A stretch of DNA of 64,000 nucleotides from Ancylomarina subtilis (GTDB lineage: Bacteria > Bacteroidota > Bacteroidia > Bacteroidales > Marinifilaceae), in NCBI RefSeq assembly GCF_004217115.1, contig NZ_SHKN01000002.1, positions 310,001 to 374,000 of the forward strand. The letters run 5' to 3'. The notes beneath the pieces were generated by a model. That model was not told the origin of the DNA. It saw only the letters and a program-made list of their open reading frames with translations, and searched no databases. Shown piece by piece: positions 8,143-17,075 of the stretch. Position numbers and translations under genes: made by a program. Each line of letters opens with the position of its first letter. Positions within the stretch are counted from its first letter, which is position 1.

Positions 8143-9537
8143 ATGATGACAAGTATAAAAGTAAGATCACCTTTCAATGGTCGATTGCTTCAGGAAATTC
8201 CCTTAATGGATGGTCAACAGGTTGAAGAAAAAATGGCTAATGCGTATGCATTATTTCAAGATCGAACACGATGGTTGAAACCTTACGAGCGAATTGAGAT
8301 TCTGGAAAGAACCAAGAAATTGATGGAAGCCAAAATTGAAGAATTAACTAAGATTGCAGCATCTGAAGGCGGGAAACCTTATCAGGATAGTAAGGTTGAA
8401 GTGCTTCGTGCGATTAATGGGGTTCAATTGGCAATTGAGTATATGGGTCAGATAAAAGGGGAGCAAATTCCTATGGGAATGACGGCAGCTTCACTTAATC
8501 GATTAGCCTTTACGATGCCCGAACCCATTGGAGTTGTGCTAAGCATATCGGCTTTTAATCATCCCTTAAATCTTGCTGTCCATCAGATTATTCCGGCTTT
8601 TGCTGTTGGTTGCCCCGTTATTATCAAGCCAGCAAGCAGCACACCTTTGTCTGCTATCGAGTTGGTTAAAATGATGAAAGAGGCGGGTTTGCCTGCAGAC
8701 TGGGTCGAGGTGGTGATCTGTAATCGTGAAAATGCTGAATTGATGGTTAAGGACAAGCGCGTGAATTATTTCTCTTTTATTGGTTCGGCAGAAGTGGGGT
8801 GGTCATTACGATCGAAGTTGGCTCCAGGCACACATTGTGCCATGGAACACGGTGGTTCCGCTCCGGTAATTGTGCAAGCCGATACAGATATTGACGAAGC
8901 TGTGACTTTATTGGGCAAGGGGGCATTTTATCATGCAGGTCAGGTTTGTGTATCTGTTCAGAGAATATATGTACACAAGTCTATTGTGGATGAATTTAGC
9001 CAGAAATTAGTGGCTTATGCAAAAGCAATTAAGGTTGGCGATCCTTTGGATCCGTTCACTGAAGTGGGACCTTTAATTGATTCCGAAGAACAGGATCGTG
9101 TTCATAAATGGGTGTGTGAGGCTGTAGAAGAAGGGGCTGAATTACTGTGCGGGGGGCACAAGTGTATGGAAACTTGTTACCTGCCAACTGTCTTGTTAAA
9201 TCCTGCAGAGGAATCGAAAGTCTCAAAACTTGAAGTGTTTGGTCCTGTTGTTTGTATTTATCCTTATGGAAAATTGCAGGAAGCTATTGATCGCAGCAAT
9301 TCATTGGACTTGGCCTTTCAAGCTTCGATATTTACTAAGGATATGGATAAAGCATTGGACACAGTTAATCAACTCAATGCTTCCGCGGTGATGGTGAATG
9401 ATCATACAGCTTTTCGTGTGGACTGGATGCCTTTTGGTGGCAGGGATGCATCAGGAATCGGTGTGGGAGGGATCCCTTATTCAATGAAAGAAATGACGCG
9501 TGATAAATTAATGGTTATCCGATCCAAATCGATTTAG
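8143..9537 (+). CDS. NAD(P)-dependent aldehyde dehydrogenase
   Basis: A 464-residue member of the aldehyde dehydrogenase superfamily, near full length. Seen: the cofactor-binding stretch IIKPASSTPLSA near residue 165, FIGSAEVGW near 213, EHGGSAPVIV with the general-base Glu near 243, and the catalytic Cys in YHAGQVCVSVQR near 277. It oxidises an aldehyde to an acid with NAD(P)+. The EHGG variant, in place of the common ELGG, occurs in less-studied subgroups, so the substrate is not assigned. Two ATG codons are adjacent at the start. A strong terminator follows. Confidence 0.9.
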   Translation: MMTSIKVRSPFNGRLLQEIPLMDGQQVEEKMANAYALFQDRTRWLKPYERIEILERTKKLMEAKIEELTKIAASEGGKPYQDSKVEVLRAINGVQLAIEYMGQIKGEQIPMGMTAASLNRLAFTMPEPIGVVLSISAFNHPLNLAVHQIIPAFAVGCPVIIKPASSTPLSAIELVKMMKEAGLPADWVEVVICNRENAELMVKDKRVNYFSFIGSAEVGWSLRSKLAPGTHCAMEHGGSAPVIVQADTDIDEAVTLLGKGAFYHAGQVCVSVQRIYVHKSIVDEFSQKLVAYAKAIKVGDPLDPFTEVGPLIDSEEQDRVHKWVCEAVEEGAELLCGGHKCMETCYLPTVLLNPAEESKVSKLEVFGPVVCIYPYGKLQEAIDRSNSLDLAFQASIFTKDMDKALDTVNQLNASAVMVNDHTAFRVDWMPFGGRDASGIGVGGIPYSMKEMTRDKLMVIRSKSI

Positions 9538-9546
9538 AGGATATAA

Positions 9547-9585
9547 AAAGAGGCTGTTTTATTGGACAGCCTCTTTAGTTTTTTT
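9547..9585. terminator. Intrinsic terminator, 11-bp stem
   Basis: AAAGAGGCTGT at 9547-9557 pairs perfectly with 9566-9576 and is followed on the plus strand by a T-rich run. It ends the aldehyde dehydrogenase transcript and probably serves the converging membrane gene too. Confidence 0.85.
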
Positions 9586-9595
9586 GAGTTTGAGA

Positions 9596-10102
9596 TTACT
9601 CCATATGTTTTAAGTTGACGGCGTAAAGGATGATGAAGAGAATCGTAATGAAGCCTCCTATTCCGAGTGTCATCATACCAACTTCCATTCCTATAAAATA
9701 GATAGGAACGAGCATCCAAAAAAGATTGACAACAGAGTATAGATAAAACCCATTCTTTTTAAGTTTGAACATTAAGAAGATACCTAATAAGCTTAATAAG
9801 GCAAACAGAACGTTAGTTGCAGTCATAGGGGCTAAATTCTCAGCCGTTTTTTCAAGAACTAAAAGTCCATTTTGAGCTGACTCATAGAAAAAACCTGAAT
9901 CCATTCCTGCATCCTCAAGTTTCTGAATTCCTTCTTCAATTTGAGCTACTTTATCAGGATACGTTTGGTCAAAAGTCACATACTGATAAACAGACTGTAG
10001 TAATCCAAATCCGCCACTACCAATAAATGATAGGATACACAGAACTGTAATAAATGTTGGTCTTTTTTTAGGTAATACTACCTGTGAAATATTGTCTTCC
10101 AT
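9596..10102 (-). CDS. Small four-helix membrane protein (paralogue 1)
   Basis: A 168-residue protein with about four membrane segments. The first, TFITVLCILSFIGSG, is followed by a soluble loop of about 60 residues, then a hairpin (LFALLSLLGIFLMFKLKKNGFYLYS) and a last segment ending in ILYAVNLKHM. The same layout and the same ends (TVLCILxFIGSG; LYAVNLKHM) recur in the upstream neighbour, so the two arose by tandem duplication. I do not recognise a function. Similar small proteins are common and uncharacterised in Bacteroidota. Confidence 0.75.
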   Translation of the reverse strand: MEDNISQVVLPKKRPTFITVLCILSFIGSGGFGLLQSVYQYVTFDQTYPDKVAQIEEGIQKLEDAGMDSGFFYESAQNGLLVLEKTAENLAPMTATNVLFALLSLLGIFLMFKLKKNGFYLYSVVNLFWMLVPIYFIGMEVGMMTLGIGGFITILFIILYAVNLKHME

Positions 10103-10152
10103 TGGGTGAAAATTAATGTATTAGTATAGGTTATTAATTGATTATTGAATAA

Positions 10153-10635
10153 TTAAGACATGTGTTTTAGATTGACTGCATATAAGGCAATGAATAAGGC
10201 TGAGAAAAATCCTGAGAATAAAAGGGCCATACTGACAAATAGATTCCAACCTATAAAAATAGGGGCTACAAACAGAAATCCAACCTGAGCAGCGGTATAA
10301 AGGTAAAAACCGATTCTCTTCATTTTAAACATCATAATTGCGCCAACTAAACTCAAAGCAAATAATATAAATTTGGAAAGTGAGATGGCTAAAAAGTTAT
10401 CAAAAACGACTTGAGCCATGTCAAGAGCTTGTTTAGCGATTAAAGCACCCGCATCGTTACCCAAATGACTATAGGCATCATCCCACATACAGGGTTGAAA
10501 CAGATCCATAAAAGGAGCAAAAAACATGGCTACCAGATTGCCTAAAGCACCTATACCACTACCTATAAATGTCAAGATGCAAAGTACAGTGAGTAGGGTT
10601 GGACGAGGATTTGGATGAACAGAAAGTGTTTCCAT
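10153..10635 (-). CDS. Small four-helix membrane protein (paralogue 2)
   Basis: A protein of about 160 residues, paralogous to the downstream gene: TLLTVLCILTFIGSG at the first segment, FKMKRIGFYLY in the middle and ALYAVNLKHM at the end. The frame is open to a TTG at 10668, but the ATG at 10635 (METLSVHPNPRP) aligns with the paralogue's start and is preferred. Function unknown. The pair is probably one transcript, with 50 bases between genes. Confidence 0.72.
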   Translation of the reverse strand: METLSVHPNPRPTLLTVLCILTFIGSGIGALGNLVAMFFAPFMDLFQPCMWDDAYSHLGNDAGALIAKQALDMAQVVFDNFLAISLSKFILFALSLVGAIMMFKMKRIGFYLYTAAQVGFLFVAPIFIGWNLFVSMALLFSGFFSALFIALYAVNLKHMS

Positions 10636-11127
10636 GTCAGAGATTTTTGGTTTGTGATAATATTTCAAAGTTCTTTTTCAATTGAAATTGGTAATAAATG
10701 TAATAAAAAGAGTGCAATTCCAAACATAAAAATTGGCATGATGTTATTATTAGTATTTGAAATCAAGAAATGGTTACACTATTTTTTATTAAAAGTGATT
10801 TATTTTATAACTCGAGGAATAGTCATTCGTTTTAAATTGTTTTAGACTTCTGTTTATTAAGGATTTAAGATAATCGTTAAAAGCTATTGTAAAAAAGGTC
10901 TCAAATGTTTTTTTAATAGGGCTAAATGTCTATTTTTGGAAAAATGAATACAGGCAGAAATCGATCTCTTTTATATTGAATGACAACTTGTAATTCAGTA
11001 GGTTGTGGTTGATTTATTGGGCTTGTAATCGAATTGATTTGGGTTATGCTTTTAGTGAGATCTTTTAGTATAACTTATAAATAGAACTGACAGATTTTAT
11101 AAAATACAAACAAAAGAAAAAACAACA
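10636..11127. other. Intergenic region upstream of glyA
   Basis: This is 492 bases of AT-rich sequence between the divergent membrane gene and glyA. A TATTTTTG at 10931-10938 fits the Bacteroidota -7 consensus and could drive glyA with a leader of about 180 bases. I see no folded RNA element, repeat or believable small gene. Confidence 0.4.
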
Positions 11128-12408
11128 ATGGAAAGAGATACTCTTATTTTTGACCTGATTGGACAAGAACACAATCGCCAGAAAGAAGGAATCGAATTGA
11201 TCGCTTCAGAGAACTTCGTTAGTGAGCAAGTAATGCAGGCTATGGGTTCATGTTTAACCAACAAGTATGCTGAGGGATATCCTGGAAAGCGTTACTATGG
11301 TGGTTGTCAGATTGTAGATCAAACTGAGCAATTGGCAATTGATAGAGCTTGTGAATTATTTGGTGCAGAGTATGCTAACGTACAACCTCACTCAGGTGCT
11401 CAGGCGAATGCTGCAGTATTTTATGCATGTATGAAACCTGGTGATACTTTCTTGGGATTAGATTTGGCCCATGGTGGTCACCTTTCTCATGGTTCTCCTG
11501 TAAACCTTTCTGGTAACCTATATAATCCAATTCCTTACCATGTAAGCGAGGAAACTGGAATGGTTGATTATGATGAGGTAGAAAAATTAGCTTTGGAGAA
11601 TAATCCAAAAATGATTGTTGCTGGTGCTTCGGCATATTCTCGTGATTGGGATTTTCCACGTTTACGTGAAATCGCTGACAAAGTAGGTGCTATTTTAATG
11701 GCTGATATTGCTCACCCAGCAGGTTTAATTGCTAAAGGTTTATTGAGCAACCCAGTTCCTCATTGTCACGTTTGTACAACAACAACTCATAAAACACTTC
11801 GTGGGCCACGTGGTGGTTTGATCATCGTAGGAAAAGATTTTCCAAATCCATTTGGTGCTAAAACGCCTAAAGGAGAAACGAAGATGATGTCTGCGGTTTT
11901 GGATTTTGCAGTATTCCCAGGACAGCAAGGTGGTCCTTTAGAGCACGTTATTGCTGCTAAAGCTGTTGCTTTTGGTGAGGCTTTAACTGATAGCTATAAA
12001 GAGTACGCTATTCAGATGCAGAAGAATGCTAAGGTAATGGCTGAAGAGTTCATGAAACTTGGTTATAAAGTTATTTCTGATGGAACAGATAATCACTCTA
12101 TGTTGGTTGATTTACGTTCTAAATTCCCTGAAATTACAGGTAAAAAAGTTGAGAATACATTGGTAAAAGCTGATATCACTATCAACAAGAACATGGTTCC
12201 TTTTGATACGCGTTCTCCTTTCTCTACTTCAGGTATTCGTGTAGGTACTCCTGCAATCACAACTCGTGGTCTTAAGGAAACTGAAATGCCAATTATCGTT
12301 CAAATGATTGATGAGGTAATCTCTAATATCGATAATGAGGAAGCTATTGCAGCTGTTAAAACTCGCGTTAATGAAATGATGACTGAGCGTCCTATGTTTG
12401 CTTGGTAA
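11128..12408 (+). CDS. glyA: Serine hydroxymethyltransferase
   Basis: A full-length PLP enzyme of 426 residues that converts serine and tetrahydrofolate to glycine and 5,10-methylene-tetrahydrofolate, the main one-carbon source. Seen: [11 protein letters not shown] near the N terminus, [14 protein letters not shown], the PLP-lysine motif [14 protein letters not shown] near residue 223, and [11 protein letters not shown]. The codon usage (many GGT, CGT and GAT codons) looks like that of a highly expressed gene. It is monocistronic: a long leader precedes it and a hairpin terminator follows. Confidence 0.97.
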   Translation: MERDTLIFDLIGQEHNRQKEGIELIASENFVSEQVMQAMGSCLTNKYAEGYPGKRYYGGCQIVDQTEQLAIDRACELFGAEYANVQPHSGAQANAAVFYACMKPGDTFLGLDLAHGGHLSHGSPVNLSGNLYNPIPYHVSEETGMVDYDEVEKLALENNPKMIVAGASAYSRDWDFPRLREIADKVGAILMADIAHPAGLIAKGLLSNPVPHCHVCTTTTHKTLRGPRGGLIIVGKDFPNPFGAKTPKGETKMMSAVLDFAVFPGQQGGPLEHVIAAKAVAFGEALTDSYKEYAIQMQKNAKVMAEEFMKLGYKVISDGTDNHSMLVDLRSKFPEITGKKVENTLVKADITINKNMVPFDTRSPFSTSGIRVGTPAITTRGLKETEMPIIVQMIDEVISNIDNEEAIAAVKTRVNEMMTERPMFAW

Positions 12409-12430
12409 TTTTTTATTATTGATATATTTC

Positions 12431-12463
12431 AAAGGCTGCCTTATGGGTGGCCTTTATTTTTTT
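12431..12463 (+). terminator. Intrinsic terminator after glyA
   Basis: A 10-bp stem (AAAGGCTGCC with GGGTGGCCTTT, including G-T pairs) around a TTAT loop, followed by a run of Ts. Confidence 0.8.
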
Positions 12464-12505
12464 ACCTTGTAAAAGATTTTGTTTGATTCTTGAAGGAATA
12501 GATTT

Positions 12506-13282
12506 ATGGAATGGTACTCGTATATTTTAGTTGTATTAGCAGGCGCATTTGCTGGTTTTATCAATGTCTTAGCCGGGAGTGGCTCTATCTTAATTTTGGC
12601 TTTGCTGATTTTTCTAGGTTTGCCGGCTACAGTGGCTAATGGTACTTTGCGTATAGCTATTTTAATGCAAAACATTGTTGGTGTTGCTAGTTTTAAACAG
12701 CAAAAGGTTTTTAAATATAAGGAAGGAATTGGTTTAGCATTACCTGCTATCGTCGGTTCAATTCTTGGGGCTGTTTTTGCGGTGAATATTAACGAGAAAA
12801 TAATGGAGAGGACGATTGGGGCTATTTTAATCGTTCTTTTTTTCATTGTCCTTTATAAACCAGATGCCTGGGTCAAAGGGCAGGCTGGTAAAATGGGCAA
12901 AAGACCGACTTTGAGTCAGCATATCATCTTCTTTTTCATTGGTTTTTATGGTGGTTTTATCCAGGCAGGCGTTGGTTTTTTTCTTCTGGCAGGTTTAGTT
13001 CTTGGAGCTGGATTTAATTTGGTGAAAGCCAATGCGATTAAAATATTTATAGTCCTACTCTATACTGCCTTTGCTTTAGGGGTATTTATTTATAACGATC
13101 AAGTCGATTACAAAATTGGATTAATTCTCGGATTGGGAAATATGATTGGAGCTTGGTTTGGAACCAAATTCGCTGTAAGTTGGGGAGCTAAATATGTACG
13201 TTATATTCTAATGGGAGTGATTATAGTTGCTTCAATCAAATTTTTAGGTGTATTCGATCTGTTTATGATGATTCTTAAATAG
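12506..13282 (+). CDS. TSUP/TauE-SafE family permease
   Basis: A 258-residue membrane protein with about eight hydrophobic segments. The duplicated TSUP (DUF81) signature is visible: FAGFINVLAGSGSIL near the N terminus and FYGGFIQAGVGFFLLAG in the second half. The family exports sulfite, sulfonates or other small organosulfur or carboxylate anions. The substrate here is unknown. It sits alone, 98 bases after glyA and beyond its terminator, and faces the tonB gene tail to tail. Confidence 0.87.
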   Translation: MEWYSYILVVLAGAFAGFINVLAGSGSILILALLIFLGLPATVANGTLRIAILMQNIVGVASFKQQKVFKYKEGIGLALPAIVGSILGAVFAVNINEKIMERTIGAILIVLFFIVLYKPDAWVKGQAGKMGKRPTLSQHIIFFFIGFYGGFIQAGVGFFLLAGLVLGAGFNLVKANAIKIFIVLLYTAFALGVFIYNDQVDYKIGLILGLGNMIGAWFGTKFAVSWGAKYVRYILMGVIIVASIKFLGVFDLFMMILK

Positions 13283-13297
13283 AAGACGTTATAAGAT

Positions 13298-14245
13298 CTA
13301 GTCTAATTGAAAGTGATAGGTGATGGTACCACGCTGATAGGCAGGAGCTTTACTGTCAGAATTGAATTTGGCTTTTAGTGCGGCTTTTTTTGCTGCCTCT
13401 AGTAGTGTGATATTGGCTGTGGTTGAACCTGAAACACCTGGTCGGGCACTGGTTACTTTCCCATTTCGATCAACTGTTACTTCTACCACAACTTTTCCAC
13501 TTTCCTGAAGGTCGTATTTCGGTTTGGGTATGGAAATCGAATTTCGTCCCTTTAGATCAAAAGAGTACCCCTTATTACCAAGCCCGCTACCTGTGTAATT
13601 GTTTGAATCTGCAGATCCATTTGTTTTGCCCTGATTGCCAGAAGGAAATGTTTTTCCCTGTGAACTGGCATTTGATGTGCCACTACCAAAAGCATTTTTT
13701 GTTTTATTATTGATTTTGGCAATCTTTTCCTGACGAGCCAACTCGGCCAATCTATCACGTTCTATTTTAGCCAATCTTTCTTGCTCGGCTTTTTCTTCTT
13801 GAAGTCTTTTTTGCTCAGCAAGACGTCTCTTTTCGGTTTCGATTTGCTTTGCTTTTTCTCGTTCTCTTTTTAGTTTTTTTGCCTTTTCTTCCTTCGCTTT
13901 GTTTTTTGCAATTTCTTCAGCAGATGGAAGGCTGGGCGCATCTTCGGTGTTCTGAGTCAGGATTTTTTCTTTTGGCGAACTGGCTGTTTTTTTAACTGCT
14001 TTTACAACGTTTTTCTTTTTAACAACCGGCTTAGGATTTGATTTTTTTGCTGATCGCGATTGTGTTGGAGCAGGTCTTTTGTTTCCGGCTCCTTGATCGG
14101 TATTACCAAAATTAATAAGGATACCTTCCTCTTCAGGTAAAGGCAGGGGAGTACGGAAACCCAGAAAAAACAGGAGTGCAACAATTGCTGCGTGAAACAA
14201 TAAAGTTCCCACAAAACCGACACGTTTACTTCCGGAATCCTTCAT
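13298..14245 (-). CDS. tonB: TonB-like energy transducer
   Basis: A 315-residue protein with one N-terminal membrane anchor (GTLLFHAAIVALLFFLGF). A long Lys/Glu/Arg-rich region at about residues 75-185 probably forms an extended helix, followed by a Gly/Asn/Ser-rich linker. The C-terminal TonB domain contains KVVVEVTVDRNGKVTSA and ends in ITYHFQLD. It would carry proton-motive energy from ExbB/ExbD to TonB-dependent outer membrane receptors. It is the last gene of an exbB-exbD-tonB operon, three bases after exbD. The long charged helix resembles TolA, so a Tol-like role is possible. Confidence 0.85.
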   Translation of the reverse strand: MKDSGSKRVGFVGTLLFHAAIVALLFFLGFRTPLPLPEEEGILINFGNTDQGAGNKRPAPTQSRSAKKSNPKPVVKKKNVVKAVKKTASSPKEKILTQNTEDAPSLPSAEEIAKNKAKEEKAKKLKREREKAKQIETEKRRLAEQKRLQEEKAEQERLAKIERDRLAELARQEKIAKINNKTKNAFGSGTSNASSQGKTFPSGNQGKTNGSADSNNYTGSGLGNKGYSFDLKGRNSISIPKPKYDLQESGKVVVEVTVDRNGKVTSARPGVSGSTTANITLLEAAKKAALKAKFNSDSKAPAYQRGTITYHFQLD

Positions 14246-14248
14246 ATA

Positions 14249-14641
14249 TTATTTTGCTGAAGTTGCTAAAATCAGTTTGTATTTATTGTTTTTGGCTATG
14301 TTCATCACTTTTACAACCTGTTCCATAGGGACGGATTTGTCCACGTGAAGCGAAATTGTTGGATCTTCGTGTTTGGCCAGCATTCGTTGTAGTTTCCCTT
14401 CAAGTTTTGAGAATGGTGTAGGCGTTGTTTCGATATAAAAGTTGTAGTGCTTATCTATCGATACCGATGTTATCGGATTGGCAGCCGTTTGACTGCTACT
14501 TTTTGGCAATAACAATTTTAATGCATTGGGTGCAATTAAAGTCGATGTTACCATAAAAAAGATCAACAGTAAAAAGACAATATCAGTCATAGATGACATA
14601 CTGAAATTGGCGTTGACTTTATTTCTTGATTTTAATGCCAT
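14249..14641 (-). CDS. exbD: ExbD/TolR biopolymer transport protein
   Basis: A 130-residue single-pass membrane protein. The segment MSSMTDIVFLLLIFFMVTSTL carries the conserved membrane Asp, the proton-binding residue of ExbD/TolR. The periplasmic domain is of usual length. It works with ExbB as a proton-driven motor. It lies eight bases after exbB and three bases before tonB. Confidence 0.92.
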   Translation of the reverse strand: MALKSRNKVNANFSMSSMTDIVFLLLIFFMVTSTLIAPNALKLLLPKSSSQTAANPITSVSIDKHYNFYIETTPTPFSKLEGKLQRMLAKHEDPTISLHVDKSVPMEQVVKVMNIAKNNKYKLILATSAK

Positions 14642-14649
14642 AGTGTGAC

Positions 14650-15360
14650 TTACTTGATAGGTTCATTCAAAAGATCCATAAATTCAGTTGTAGTCGCTTC
14701 CATTGTGAAAACAACTTTTTCAACTTTGGCAACCAAAATGTTGTAGGCAAAGTAGGCAATAATACCCACGACAAGTCCTGCAACAGTTGTAACCATAGCT
14801 GTGTAAATACCATTTGCAAGAAGAGAAACATCGATATTATTTCCAGCATTAGCCATGGCATAAAAGGCCTGAATCATTCCCATTACAGTACCCAGGAAAC
14901 CAATCATAGGGGCCGCACCAGCAACAGTTGCAAGGGTTGGTAAATTTTTCTCAAGCATTGAAACTTCAAGGTTTCCAATATTTTCAATAGCTGCATTCAC
15001 ATCGTTTAGCGGTCGACCAATGCGTTTTACCCCTTTTGAAATCATTCTTGAAACCGGGGTGTTATGCGATTCACACAGCGATAGAGCAGAATCGATTTTA
15101 CCATCATGAATGTAATCCTTAATTCGATTCATGAAGTTATCATCCTTCTTTGAAGCTTTCCGAATGGCATGAAAACGCTCAAAGAAAATCCAAATCGCAA
15201 TAATTGATAAGGCAAAGATAGGAATCATGATCCAGCCACCTTTGAAAGCTAAATCGATAAAATTAAGTGTTATTTCACTTGATTGGGTTCCAGTTTCGTT
15301 GATAATATCTTCAGTTTGAGCTATGTTCTGAAGACTTGCAAACATCAAAAGGTAATTCAT
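14650..15360 (-). CDS. exbB: MotA/TolQ/ExbB proton channel protein
   Basis: A 236-residue protein with three membrane segments. The MotA/TolQ/ExbB domain is clear: LATVAGAAPMIGFLGTVMGM near residue 140 and AMVTTVAGLVVGI near 185. It forms the proton channel with ExbD. The N-terminal stretch before the first membrane segment (about residues 1-35) may be a signal or loop. First gene of the exbB-exbD-tonB operon. Confidence 0.92.
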   Translation of the reverse strand: MNYLLMFASLQNIAQTEDIINETGTQSSEITLNFIDLAFKGGWIMIPIFALSIIAIWIFFERFHAIRKASKKDDNFMNRIKDYIHDGKIDSALSLCESHNTPVSRMISKGVKRIGRPLNDVNAAIENIGNLEVSMLEKNLPTLATVAGAAPMIGFLGTVMGMIQAFYAMANAGNNIDVSLLANGIYTAMVTTVAGLVVGIIAYFAYNILVAKVEKVVFTMEATTTEFMDLLNEPIK

Positions 15361-15390
15361 ATTGTCAATTTTCTGATTTATCTGTATATA

Positions 15391-15424
15391 AAAAACGAGA
15401 TATAATATAGAATATTATATCTCG
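15391..15424 (-). terminator. Intrinsic terminator after nhaD, 13-bp stem
   Basis: CGAGATATAATAT at 15396-15408 pairs perfectly with 15412-15424 around a 3-base loop, followed on the minus strand by five Ts. It separates nhaD from the exbB operon. Confidence 0.75.
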
Positions 15425-15479
15425 CTAAAGTAATATTATTGTTTTTTGTTTCCTCATAGAAATTATGAGAAAATTTTCT

Positions 15480-16868
15480 TTAATGCAATATCATAGCCTG
15501 GATGATGTAAACACCTGCACCAGCAAGGTATCCAATTAGAGCGAGAAGACTGATTTTCTTCAAGTACCAAATGAAATCGATTTTTTCCATTCCCATTGCA
15601 GCAACTCCGGCAGCAGAACCGATAATTAACATAGATCCTCCGGTTCCGGCACAATAGGCTAAGAATTCCCAGAATAATCCATCCTGAACAAAGTTTGAAG
15701 CATAACCAACAGCCTGAATACCTTCAATCGGATACATGCCCATAGCTGCAGCGACTAAAGGAACATTGTCAACCACTGATGAGAGAGCTCCAATTATTAG
15801 GTTGATGACATAGATGTTATGGATGTTTTTATCCAACCATGAAGCTAAAATGTCAAGGTGACCCGCTGACTGCATACTTGATACAGCAGATAGAATACCT
15901 AAAAAGAATAAGACCGTTGGAACGTCGACTTTTTTCAAAACACCGGTAACATTTAAACGGGATTTAGATTCATGACCTTTGTGGCGATGCATAATTTCTG
16001 TTACAACCCACATAACGCCCAGTCCGAATAACATGCCCAGATATGGAGGTAAGTGTGTTACTGTTTTGAATACAGGCACAAACAGAAGTGCAGAAACACC
16101 TAAACATAGAATAAAAAGACTTTCTTTTTGAGTGATATAATTATCATTACCATTATTAGACACTTGTGGTCGAGTTATTTCTCCTTTCATGTAGAAGCTA
16201 ACAATTACAAGAGGAACAATCATTGTAGCCAGACTAGGTAAGAATACACGTGTGACAATATTAATAGTAGATACCTGTCCACCAATCCACAGCATAATAG
16301 TTGTAACGTCACCAATTGGAGACCAAGCTCCACCTGCATTTGCAGCTAGTACAACCATCGATGCAAAGAACCATCGGTCTTTTTGATCATCAATTAATTT
16401 TCTAATTAAGGCAACCAGAACAATTGTTGTTGTTAAATTATCCAGAGTTGCTGACATGAAGAATGTTAGGATACTTAATACCCAAAGAAGTTTAATTTTA
16501 TTTGTTGTTTTAATCTTATCAGTGATAATCTTAAAACCTTGATGTTGATCTACAATTTCAACAATGGTCATAGCTCCCAAAAGGAAGAAAAGAATGGCAG
16601 AAATTTCGGATAAGTGGTGAAGAACTTCATGGTGGGTAATGAAGTTTAGCATACCATGCGTGTTATCCATACTTGGGTTTATCGAAACGTATTCGTTCCA
16701 TGCCCGGCTCACTCCTGATGTTAGAATATCAACACCTCCGACAACATAAATTACCCAGGTTATAACTCCAATTAAAAGAGCTGAAGCTGCTTTGTCAATT
16801 TTTAATGGATGTTCCAGAGCGATTGCAATATAGCCAAGAACAAAAACCACGACCATTAATGTAAACAT
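15480..16868 (-). CDS. nhaD: NhaD-type Na+/H+ antiporter
   Basis: A 462-residue polytopic antiporter of the NhaD/ion-transporter superfamily. Diagnostic stretches are visible: ATLDNLTTTIVLVALIRK near residue 143, NAGGAWSPIGDVTTIMLW near 178, and the C-terminal SSVVDNVPLVAAAMG near 365. It expels Na+ in exchange for H+. Members are common in marine bacteria with sodium-based energetics, which fits the Rnf complex at the right end of the window. It is a single gene bounded by a hairpin terminator and divergent space upstream. Confidence 0.92.
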   Translation of the reverse strand: MFTLMVVVFVLGYIAIALEHPLKIDKAASALLIGVITWVIYVVGGVDILTSGVSRAWNEYVSINPSMDNTHGMLNFITHHEVLHHLSEISAILFFLLGAMTIVEIVDQHQGFKIITDKIKTTNKIKLLWVLSILTFFMSATLDNLTTTIVLVALIRKLIDDQKDRWFFASMVVLAANAGGAWSPIGDVTTIMLWIGGQVSTINIVTRVFLPSLATMIVPLVIVSFYMKGEITRPQVSNNGNDNYITQKESLFILCLGVSALLFVPVFKTVTHLPPYLGMLFGLGVMWVVTEIMHRHKGHESKSRLNVTGVLKKVDVPTVLFFLGILSAVSSMQSAGHLDILASWLDKNIHNIYVINLIIGALSSVVDNVPLVAAAMGMYPIEGIQAVGYASNFVQDGLFWEFLAYCAGTGGSMLIIGSAAGVAAMGMEKIDFIWYLKKISLLALIGYLAGAGVYIIQAMILH

Positions 16869-17075
16869 ATTATTTTCGTTTTAATAGTTAATTAGTTGCT
16901 TTTTGTCAGGCACTAATATAATCATATTTAGCTATCTAGAGAATGCAAAAAGTTAGCATGTACCTAATTTTAGTCTTAATTCAGTAATTTAGACTCAGCA
17001 TTAATTGTGAATTGAACTTTAAATTTAGGTCTTTCGAAAACGAAAAAATGGATATTCTTTTGGATTAAAGTTTTG

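Noticed and set aside
10615-10845. Small plus-strand reading frame between the membrane pair and glyA
   Set aside because: It overlaps the start of a supported minus-strand gene, has low complexity and no recognisable features.
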